From positions 1 to 7,508 of the forward strand of contig JAGQGA010000257.1 of NCBI GenBank assembly GCA_020432595.1: 7,508 nt of DNA, written 5' to 3'. Below the pieces are notes generated by a model, which did no database searches, was not told the DNA's origin, and saw only the letters and a list, made by a program, of their open reading frames with translations. Of the stretch, positions 1 to 5,689 are shown one piece after another (position 1 is the stretch's first letter; each line of letters opens with the position of its first letter). This DNA is from Anaerolineales bacterium (GTDB lineage: Bacteria; Chloroflexota; Anaerolineae; Promineifilales; Promineifilaceae). Made by a program: the position numbers and the translations under genes.

Positions 1-2
1 TG

Positions 3-779
3 GCGTACATTCGCTGCCACGACGACATTGGCTGGGCGGTGACGGAAGAGGATGCGGCGGCGGTGGGGCTGCATGGGTTCTGGCACCGGGCCTTTTTGAG
101 CGATTTTTACAGCGGTCGTTTTCCGGGCAGCTTTGCGCGGGGGGATACGTTCCAGTTTAACCCGAAGACGCAGGATAGGCGGATTAGCGGGTCGTGTGCG
201 TCGCTGGCGGGGCTGGAGGTGGCGTTGGAGAGTGGGGAGGAAACGGCCGTTTCCCGCGCTGTTGACCGTATTCTGCTTATCCACAGCATGATTATGGCCT
301 TTGGCGGGATTCCGCTGCTCTACATGGGGGATGAATTGGGGCTGCTGAATGACCACAGCTACCAGTTTGAGCCGGATTTGGCGGCGGATAACCGCTGGAT
401 GCACCGGCCGAAGATGGATTGGGCAGCGGCGGCGGGCAGAGGGGATGGGCAGGGGGTAAACGGCCGTTTATTCCAGGGCATTTGTCGTCTCATTGAAGCC
501 CGCAAACAGATGGACGCTTTTCACGCCCAGGCCAGCAAACGGCCGGTTTGGACAAACAACGACCACGTTTTTGGGCTGTTGCGCCACAGCCCACGCGGCC
601 AAGTGCTAGTGCTGGGCAACTTTAGCGACCAGCCGCAAACCATCACGCGGCAGCGGCTGGCCGAACTTGGCTTTGGCGGGGCATTGCTTGATCGCCTCAA
701 CAAGCGGTATTTTGACGGCTGGTTTGAGCTGCGGCTAGAGCCGTATCAGGCGGTTTGGTTGGAGAAGGCGGGGGAATAG
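3..779 (+). CDS. Amylosucrase (GH13), C-terminal half; 5' end lies outside the window
   Basis: The enzyme cleaves sucrose and transfers glucose onto an alpha-1,4-glucan, releasing fructose. The open frame runs in from the left edge (258 codons visible), so the GTG at base 39 is internal and not a start. The fragment opens with Y-I-R-C-H-D-D-I-G-W, the GH13 conserved region IV; the His-Asp pair at bases 18-23 should be the transition-state-stabilising residues. Other amylosucrase-like strings follow: F-P-G-S-F-A-R-G, N-P-K-T-Q-D-R-R-I-S-G, A-S-L-A-G-L-E, G-G-I-P-L-L-Y-M-G-D-E and D-N-R-W-M-H-R-P-K-M-D-W. The last 80 or so residues look like the usual C-terminal beta domain. From memory, about 245 residues follow the HDD motif in known amylosucrases, which fits an intact C-terminus. 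The nucleophile and acid/base residues are upstream and cannot be checked. The fructokinase next door would use the fructose product. Two AACGGCCGTT palindromes fall in likely loops (E-E-T-A-V-S and V-N-G-R-L-F). Confidence 0.87.
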   Translation, partial: AYIRCHDDIGWAVTEEDAAAVGLHGFWHRAFLSDFYSGRFPGSFARGDTFQFNPKTQDRRISGSCASLAGLEVALESGEETAVSRAVDRILLIHSMIMAFGGIPLLYMGDELGLLNDHSYQFEPDLAADNRWMHRPKMDWAAAAGRGDGQGVNGRLFQGICRLIEARKQMDAFHAQASKRPVWTNNDHVFGLLRHSPRGQVLVLGNFSDQPQTITRQRLAELGFGGALLDRLNKRYFDGWFELRLEPYQAVWLEKAGE

Positions 780-806
780 GACGCAGATTGTCATGGGTGA
801 TAATTT

Positions 807-868
807 GGTAGGGGCGTATTGCATACGCCCTAGTCAGTCAAACAGGGCGTATGCAATACGCCCCTACC
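807..868. repeat. 24-bp perfect inverted repeat (head-to-head GGGGCGTAT units)
   Basis: Bases 807-830 and 845-868 are exact reverse complements, separated by 14 bases. Each arm is itself a near-palindrome (GGGCGTAT, a 3-base centre, ATACGCCC), so the element can fold as one long hairpin or as two small ones. The right arm is identical over 24 bases to 2470-2493, which makes this a dispersed family. The element ends exactly where the ribosome binding site of the fructokinase begins (GAGG at 869-872), so folding of the mRNA could affect translation. No T-run follows, so a classical terminator is unlikely. Confidence 0.9.
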
Positions 869-878
869 GAGGAAAACG

Positions 879-1775
879 ATGAGCGAGTTATACGGTGGGA
901 TAGAGGCGGGGGGGACGAAGTTTGTGTGTGCGGTGGGGACGGGGCCGGATGATATTCGGGCGGAGGTGCGATTTCCTACAGAGGAGCCAGGGCAGACGAT
1001 GGCACAGGCGGTGGCGTTTTTTGAGGAGCAGCGGCGCAAGGAGGGGGGATTAACGGCCGTTGGTATTTCTGCCTTTGGGCCCATTGACCCCAACCCGGAG
1101 TCGCCGACCTTTGGCTACATTACCACAACCCCCAAACTGAGTTGGGCTAACACCGATTTAGCCGGGACGATTGGCCGGGCGTTAGGTGTGCCGGTGGGGT
1201 TTGATACCGATGTCAACGGGGCGGCACTGGGGGAATGGAAGTGGGGCGCGGCGCAGGGGCTGCAGAACTTCCTTTATTTTACGATTGGTACGGGAATTGG
1301 AGGGGGCGGGATGATAAACGGCCGTTTAATGCACGGTCTCATCCACCCGGAAATGGGCCACATGCGGCTGCCGCGTGACCCGGAGCAAGACCCGTTTGCT
1401 GGGGCTTGTCCGTATCATGGCGACTGTTTTGAAGGATTGGCGGCCGGCCCGGCCATTGGCAAGCGGTGGGGCCAGCCGGCCGAAACGCTGCCGCCCGATC
1501 ATCCTGCCTGGGATTTGGAAGCCCATTATTTGGCTATGGCACTGCATAACGTCATTACCGTGCTGTCGCCGGAGCGCATCATTATGGGTGGCGGGGTGAT
1601 GGGGCAAGCCCACATTTTCCCGCTGCTGCGGCAGAAAGTGCAGCAGTCGCTGAATGGGTATGTGCAGGCGGCGGCGATTTTGCACAACATAGATGAATTT
1701 ATTGTGCCGCCGGGGTTGGGCAATTTGGCCGGGGTGCTGGGGTCTATTGCGTTGGCGCAGCAGGCGGCGAGGTGA
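879..1775 (+). CDS. ROK-family fructokinase
   Basis: This is a predicted cytoplasmic ATP-dependent sugar kinase converting fructose to fructose 6-phosphate. The N-terminal [10 protein letters not shown] (residues 6-15) is the ROK phosphate-binding loop. D111 in [10 protein letters not shown] is the expected catalytic base. H-P-E-M-G-H (156-161) followed by C-P-Y-H-G-D-C (177-183) is the ROK zinc site, and E-G-L-A-A-G-P-A follows it. The CPYHGDC form and the length of 298 residues match the Bacillus YdhR/GmuE-type fructokinases better than glucokinases or NagC-like repressors, and there is no N-terminal helix-turn-helix. The ATG at 879 has GAGG six bases upstream. The gene follows amylosucrase, which releases fructose, in the same direction, supporting fructose as substrate. 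Mannose or another hexose remains possible. Palindromes AACGGCCGTT lie at 1052 and 1317. Confidence 0.88.
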   Translation: MSELYGGIEAGGTKFVCAVGTGPDDIRAEVRFPTEEPGQTMAQAVAFFEEQRRKEGGLTAVGISAFGPIDPNPESPTFGYITTTPKLSWANTDLAGTIGRALGVPVGFDTDVNGAALGEWKWGAAQGLQNFLYFTIGTGIGGGGMINGRLMHGLIHPEMGHMRLPRDPEQDPFAGACPYHGDCFEGLAAGPAIGKRWGQPAETLPPDHPAWDLEAHYLAMALHNVITVLSPERIIMGGGVMGQAHIFPLLRQKVQQSLNGYVQAAAILHNIDEFIVPPGLGNLAGVLGSIALAQQAAR

Positions 1776-1777
1776 AT

Positions 1778-1812
1778 GGAGAATGGGGAATTGGGAATTG
1801 AGAATTGGGAAT
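1778..1812. repeat. Heptamer tandem repeat, five units
   Basis: Five consecutive 7-bp units fill the gap between the fructokinase and the next gene: GGAGAAT, GGGGAAT, TGGGAAT, TGAGAAT, TGGGAAT. The consensus is TGGGAAT with single-base variation. The unit length matches the tracts at 3837-3902 and 5604-5672, although the unit sequence differs. Confidence 0.85.
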
Positions 1813-1824
1813 AGCAGGTGAGCG

Positions 1825-2457
1825 ATGGAATTGACGTTAGACGAACGGAATGAACTGCGGCGGTTAATGAACAAACATTTGAATATGGAGGCGGTGGTGG
1901 AACTGGCCGAGGAACTGGGCGTTGACCCGGAAAATTTGGCTGGCTCAACTAAATCGTCTAAGGTGCGGGAGTTAATCGGCCACGCCGAGCGGCATTTGAT
2001 GATGGAATTGCTGATTGCGACGCTGGTTCAACTGCATGGCGAAGTTACTTGGCCGCGACAAACGGCCGTTTCCCCTGTGAGATCTGTAGATAAGCCAGGT
2101 GTTAACAAGCCAGCAGCGGATGGGTGCGATATAACGGCCGTTTCCGCCCATCTTGCCACCATCACCAGCCTTGCGTTTCTACAAAAATCCGATCTCGCTG
2201 ACGCTTTGCTGGCAACGCCAACGATGAACCAACCGCAGGGAAGGCAAACGGCCGTTAACCAACTGTCCCGCGACATTCGCTATAGTATTAATGCCGGTGC
2301 TAATCCCAGACTTGATACCATTGGCATCATTGATGCTTGCCTCAATTATCCCGGCGGGTTAGCAGAGTTGGTGACTATTGTCCACGCCTTTGAACGAGGG
2401 TCACAGTCCATGACAGCCCTTTGCCAATTTATTCTTACCTTGCCAAAAGGCAGTTAA
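1825..2457 (+). CDS. Two-domain effector-associated (death-like) adaptor protein, no effector domain
   Basis: Residues 3-72 (L-T-L-D-E-R-N-E-L-R-R-L-M, then L-A-E-E-L-G-V-D-P-E-N-L-A-G and K-V-R-E-L-I-G-H-A-E-R) resemble the short helical effector-associated domains (EADs) of bacterial conflict and apoptosis-like proteins. I cannot fix the subfamily number; EAD7-like is a guess. Residues 119-203 (L-A-D-A-L-L-A-T-P-T-M, then A-C-L-N-Y-P-G-G-L-A-E-L-V-T-I-V-H-A-F-E) match what I remember of EAD2, usually found on vWA-MoxR-associated proteins, proteases and NTPases. Between them, residues 73-118 are a polar, low-complexity-looking linker. No protease, TIR, NTPase or other catalytic motif and no membrane segment is visible, so the likely role is bridging two EAD-bearing partners by homotypic contacts. 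The start ATG has AGGTGA at 1816-1821, with a rather short spacing. Three AACGGCCGTT palindromes (2061, 2133, 2247) each encode Thr-Ala-Val. Its partners are not in the window. Confidence 0.72.
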   Translation: MELTLDERNELRRLMNKHLNMEAVVELAEELGVDPENLAGSTKSSKVRELIGHAERHLMMELLIATLVQLHGEVTWPRQTAVSPVRSVDKPGVNKPAADGCDITAVSAHLATITSLAFLQKSDLADALLATPTMNQPQGRQTAVNQLSRDIRYSINAGANPRLDTIGIIDACLNYPGGLAELVTIVHAFERGSQSMTALCQFILTLPKGS

Positions 2458-2466
2458 AAATATGTT

Positions 2467-2493
2467 TAGGGGCGTATGCAATACGCCCCTACC
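2467..2493. repeat. Dispersed palindromic repeat, solo copy
   Basis: Bases 2467-2491 form a near-perfect palindrome with 11-bp arms (TAGGGGCGTAT / ATACGCCCCTA) around a GCA centre. Bases 2470-2493 are identical to 845-868. It sits between the adaptor stop codon and the start of the GH13 gene and ends only nine bases before that start codon, so it occupies the space where a ribosome binding site would normally be. It could fold as a tight hairpin in mRNA. No T-run follows. Confidence 0.88.
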
Positions 2494-2501
2494 AGTGGTT
2501 T

Positions 2502-3830
2502 ATGGCTTCCGATACTCCAAAAACGTACCGCAACCTTGTCATCTACGAGGTTTTTGTCCGTAACCACGGGCGCAACGGCAACTTTGCTGATGTGTCCGCC
2601 GACCTGCCCCGACTGAAAGAAATGGGGGTAGATGTGGTGTGGCTGATGCCCATTCACCCCATTGGCGAAGCGGAGCGCAAAGGGCCGGATGGTTCCCCCT
2701 ACGCCATTCGCAACTACCGCGAAGTGAACCCAGAGTACGGCACGAAGGAGCAGTTCCGGCTGCTGTGTCAATATGCCCACGCGCTGGGGCTGAAGGTGAT
2801 GATTGATGTGGTCTATAACCACACCTCACCCGATGCCGATTTGACGCGGGTGCATCCCCAGTGGTATCAGCGGGATGAAAACGGCCGTTTTCACGCCACC
2901 GTCCCCGACTGGAGCGACATCATAGACCTCGACTACAGCAGCGACCCCGCCCTGTGGGATTACCAAATCGAAACCCTCAAGCAGTGGGCGCTGCTGGGGG
3001 TAGACGGCTTTCGCTGTGACGTGGCCTCGGCCGTTCCCGTGGCCTTTTGGGAGCAATCGCGGCGCGAAGTGGCGGCGGTCAAACCCGGCGTGATTTGGCT
3101 GGCCGAGACGGTGCATTTGGGGTTTATCCATTTCCGGCGGCGGCTGGGGCTGGTCGCCCACGCCGATGCCGAAATCCACGCCGCCTTTGATTTGTCCTAC
3201 GACTACGACATTTGGCCGGAATTTGAGGATGCCGTGGCCGACCCGGACAAGCTTCCGGCGTATGCGCGGGCGTTGTGGGCGCAGGGGGCGCAGTTGCCCA
3301 GCCACGCCATCAAGATGCGGGCGGTGGAAAACCACGACCAGCGGCGCATTATGGGGCGAGCCAGATCGCGGGAGCAGGCGTTGGCGTGGACGGCGTTTCA
3401 GGCGTTTAACGAGGGGGCGTTTTTGATTTATGCTGGGCAAGAGGCGGAGGCAGCGGCAACGCCGAGCCTGTTTGAGGTGGATAAGGTGCGCTGGGGTGGC
3501 TACGCTTTGCAGCCGTTTTTGACGCGCCTGTGCCAGCTTAAAAAGGATGTGGCGCAGGTGGAGGGGGTGTTTACGCTGCTAACGGCCGTTCCTGCTCTCA
3601 CCGCCTGCTGGCAAACAGAAACGGGTGGGCTGTATGGCATCTTCAACGTGGCCGATACGGTGGACACCATGCCCACGCCGCTGCCGGATGGGGAGTATGT
3701 GGATCTGTTGAGCGAACGGCCGTTTACGGTGCGGGATGGGGAAACGGCCGTTCCTGATTCGGCTGTGGTGGTGCGCTATGACGGCCGGCTTGATTTTCAA
3801 GGACACATTGACCCAACTTTGTCTGGCTAA
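2502..3830 (+). CDS. Alpha-amylase family (GH13) glycoside hydrolase, cytoplasmic
   Basis: The predicted protein has 442 residues and a GH13 (beta/alpha)8 barrel. Conserved region I is D-V-V-Y-N-H (102-107). Region II is G-F-R-C-D with nucleophile D173. Region III is W-L-A-E-T with acid/base E202. Region IV is E-N-H-D with D279. The complete triad argues for an active enzyme. There is no signal peptide, so it probably acts on intracellular glucans or oligosaccharides; the exact specificity (amylase, glucosidase, transferase) cannot be read. The frame stays open upstream to a TTG at 2421, but that extension would overlap the previous gene and translate the dispersed repeat, so I chose the ATG at 2502. 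It lacks a clear Shine-Dalgarno sequence; AGTGG at 2494-2498 is the best candidate. A short C-terminal beta domain carries three palindromes (3581, 3715, 3743). A fourth is at 2880. Confidence 0.88.
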   Translation: MASDTPKTYRNLVIYEVFVRNHGRNGNFADVSADLPRLKEMGVDVVWLMPIHPIGEAERKGPDGSPYAIRNYREVNPEYGTKEQFRLLCQYAHALGLKVMIDVVYNHTSPDADLTRVHPQWYQRDENGRFHATVPDWSDIIDLDYSSDPALWDYQIETLKQWALLGVDGFRCDVASAVPVAFWEQSRREVAAVKPGVIWLAETVHLGFIHFRRRLGLVAHADAEIHAAFDLSYDYDIWPEFEDAVADPDKLPAYARALWAQGAQLPSHAIKMRAVENHDQRRIMGRARSREQALAWTAFQAFNEGAFLIYAGQEAEAAATPSLFEVDKVRWGGYALQPFLTRLCQLKKDVAQVEGVFTLLTAVPALTACWQTETGGLYGIFNVADTVDTMPTPLPDGEYVDLLSERPFTVRDGETAVPDSAVVVRYDGRLDFQGHIDPTLSG

Positions 3831-3836
3831 AAAGTC

Positions 3837-3902
3837 GTGGGGAGTAGGGAGTTGGGTGTGGGGTGTGCAGACACGCTCTACGCCCGACTCCCTACTCCCC
3901 AC
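3837..3902. repeat. Heptamer-built inverted repeat (long hairpin)
   Basis: The left arm reads in 7-bp units: GTGGGGA, GTAGGGA, GTTGGGT, GTGGGGT. The right arm on the minus strand reads GTGGGGA, GTAGGGA, GTCGGGC, GTAGAGC. The outer 16 bases (3837-3852 and 3887-3902) are perfectly complementary, and G-T pairs extend the stem inwards. It begins six bases after the stop of the GH13 gene. The following bases are ACAAAAACCC, not a T-run, so intrinsic termination on the plus strand is not well supported, although a strong hairpin could protect an mRNA 3' end. Confidence 0.87.
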
Positions 3903-3954
3903 AAAAACCCATTAGATCATCACACAAAGCCAAACCTTTATGTGATCAAAAAAT
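3903..3954 (+). promoter_or_regulatory. AT-rich leader before the SulP gene; possible promoter or operator
   Basis: These 52 bases are clearly AT-richer than the flanking genes. They hold a short inverted repeat, ATCACA (3919-3924) and TGTGAT (3941-3946), with a 16-base gap. No convincing -35/-10 pair and no Shine-Dalgarno sequence are visible. A promoter here is plausible because the hairpin just upstream separates it from the sugar genes, but this is a weak call. Confidence 0.25.
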
Positions 3955-5601
3955 ATGCAACTCATCAAAGAGTGGTGGGCGTTGGTGCGCGGCGAGTTTG
4001 CTAACTATGGCGCGGCCGTTTTTCAAAAGGATTTACTGGCGGCGATGACGGTGGCGGCGGTGGCGTTGCCGTTGGCGCTGGCGTTTGGGGTGGCTTCGGG
4101 GGCAGATGCGGCGGCGGGGTTGGTAACGGCCGTTCTTTCCGGCATTCTCATTGGCTTCCTCGGCGGCGCACCCTACCAAATTTCCGGCCCCACCGGAGCC
4201 ATGTCGGCCATTCTCATTGTTCTCGCTACCCGCTACGGGCTGCAAGGGGTGTGGGTAGCCGGGCTGCTGGCAGGAGTCATGATGCTGGCGTTGGGCATTT
4301 TCCGGCTGGGGCGTGTCGTGGCGCTCATTCCCGCCCCCGTCATCTCTGGTTTCACCAGCGGGATTGCTGTCATCATCGCCTTTGGCCAAATTGACAATGC
4401 TCTCGGCATCAAAACCCCTGCCGCCGAAAGCATCATCGAAAAAAGCCGCTACTACTTGGAGCAGGGCGTGGCTCCCAACGTTTACGCCCTGGCTATCACG
4501 CTGCTCGTCATCGGCATTATGCTGCTGTGGCCCCGTTTGCCGTTTGGCAGCCAAATTCCCGCCTCGCTCGTCAGCATCATTGCCGCCACCCTGGTTGTGG
4601 TTCTTACCGGCTGGGAACTGCCTATCATCGGCACCATTCCCCGCACCATTTTGCTGGAAAATCGGCTCAGCCTGAGCGCCATCCCCTGGCAGGATGTGGG
4701 TGCGTTGGTTGTTCCGGCGATGTCGGTGGCCGCGTTGGGGGCCATTGAGAGCTTGCTTTGCGGGGCGGTAGGGGGTAACATGACCGGCATTCGCCTGCAT
4801 AACAGCGTGGAATTGGTGGCGCAGGGCGTGGCTAACCTCGTTATCCCGTTTTTTGGCGGCGTGCCAGCCACGGCAGCCATTGCCCGCACCAGCGTCAACA
4901 TCAAAAGCGGCGGCGTGACGCGGCTGGTGCCAATTTTACACGGCGTTATCCTGCTGCTCATTGCCCTGCTCTTTGCCCCTGTCATTGGCCGCGTGCCGCT
5001 GGCAGCGTTGGCTGGGGTGCTGATGGTGACGGCGTGGCGGATGAATGAATGGGCGGCGATTCGCTTTTTCTTTGGCAAGCGGCTCAAACATGCGATGGTC
5101 GGTTTTGTGATCACGCTGGTGGCGACGGTGCTGCTCGATTTGACCCAGGCGATTCTGATTGGTTTTGGCATCAGCACCCTGATTTTTATGTCCCAAATCA
5201 GCAACCTGTCCATTGTGCGGCAGCCGGTGGACGCGGCGCGGTTGGGCAGCAAGGGGCAAGGGTTTGTGCATCCGGCCTACCCTGTTACCGTCTATTATTT
5301 GAGCGGGCCGCTCTTTTTTGCGGCGGCGCGGAAGCTGGTGGAGGATGTAGAAGGGCAGGATGTGGCGCAGGCGACGTTGATTTTGTCTATGCGCGGCGTG
5401 CCGTTGCTGGATGCCACCGGGGTTGAGGTGCTGCGGGAGCTGCTTCACCGGCAGCACAAGGGGGGTGGCTCGGTGGTGCTGACGGGTGTGCAGCCGCGTG
5501 TAGAAGCATTGCTGCAGCGCAGTGGCTTTTTGCAGGAGTTGGGTGAGGATCATTTGTTTTGGAGTGCGGAACAGGCGATTTTGTCGCTGGGGAAAGGGTG
5601 A
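3955..5601 (+). CDS. SulP-family anion transporter with C-terminal STAS domain
   Basis: This is a 548-residue inner-membrane protein of the SLC26/SulP family, whose members move sulfate, bicarbonate or dicarboxylates. The N-terminus F-Q-K-D-L-L-A-A-M-T-V-A-A-V-A-L-P-L-A-L (23-42) and the strong S-G-P-T-G-A-M-S motif (77-84) are family hallmarks. About a dozen hydrophobic segments follow up to roughly residue 410. Residues 439-545 form the cytoplasmic STAS domain; the loop that in anti-sigma-factor antagonists carries a phosphorylated Ser reads L-L-D-A-T-G here (D486, T488). Full length for the family. The substrate cannot be decided: the sequence would suit a bicarbonate (BicA-like) or a sulfate carrier, and no sulfate-assimilation or carbonic anhydrase gene is adjacent. 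The ATG at 3955 places the conserved N-terminus correctly but has no clear ribosome binding site. Only one AACGGCCGTT palindrome (4125) occurs, near the 5' end. Confidence 0.92.
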   Translation: MQLIKEWWALVRGEFANYGAAVFQKDLLAAMTVAAVALPLALAFGVASGADAAAGLVTAVLSGILIGFLGGAPYQISGPTGAMSAILIVLATRYGLQGVWVAGLLAGVMMLALGIFRLGRVVALIPAPVISGFTSGIAVIIAFGQIDNALGIKTPAAESIIEKSRYYLEQGVAPNVYALAITLLVIGIMLLWPRLPFGSQIPASLVSIIAATLVVVLTGWELPIIGTIPRTILLENRLSLSAIPWQDVGALVVPAMSVAALGAIESLLCGAVGGNMTGIRLHNSVELVAQGVANLVIPFFGGVPATAAIARTSVNIKSGGVTRLVPILHGVILLLIALLFAPVIGRVPLAALAGVLMVTAWRMNEWAAIRFFFGKRLKHAMVGFVITLVATVLLDLTQAILIGFGISTLIFMSQISNLSIVRQPVDAARLGSKGQGFVHPAYPVTVYYLSGPLFFAAARKLVEDVEGQDVAQATLILSMRGVPLLDATGVEVLRELLHRQHKGGGSVVLTGVQPRVEALLQRSGFLQELGEDHLFWSAEQAILSLGKG

Positions 5602-5603
5602 TT

Positions 5604-5672
5604 GGAGATTGGAGATTGGAGATTGGAGATTGGTTATTGGTTGCAATCTCTAATCGCTAATCGCTAATCCCT
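5604..5672. repeat. Converging heptamer repeat tract
   Basis: Starting three bases after the SulP stop codon, the plus strand carries four exact GGAGATT units (5604-5631) and a variant GGTTATT (5632-5638). After a short spacer come AATCTCT, AATCGCT, AATCGCT and AATCCCT (5645-5672), which are heptamers of the related sequence on the minus strand. The two halves are therefore partly complementary and could form an imperfect hairpin. The tract ends 17 bases before the next start codon. Confidence 0.86.
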
Positions 5673-5689
5673 GATTTTGGATTGGAGCG

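Noticed and set aside
2421..2501. N-terminal extension of the GH13 protein from a TTG codon
   Set aside because: It would overlap the adaptor gene by 37 bases and translate the dispersed repeat; the recognisable GH13 sequence begins only after the ATG at 2502.
3837..3902. Intrinsic transcription terminator
   Set aside because: The stem is strong but is followed by ACAAAAACCC rather than a T-run, and its 7-bp unit structure is better explained as a repeat tract.
3863..4048. Short plus-strand frame spanning the hairpin and the start of the SulP gene
   Set aside because: It begins inside the heptamer repeat, overlaps the SulP N-terminus out of frame and has no protein-like features.
4033..5252. 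Long minus-strand open frames (up to about 256 codons) opposite the SulP gene
   Set aside because: They lie fully antisense to a well-conserved transporter, have unnatural composition rich in Gln, His, Arg, Asn and Pro, and show no domain motifs; GC-rich codon use creates such shadows.
5604..5672. CRISPR array
   Set aside because: Units are 7 bases, contiguous and without unique spacers.
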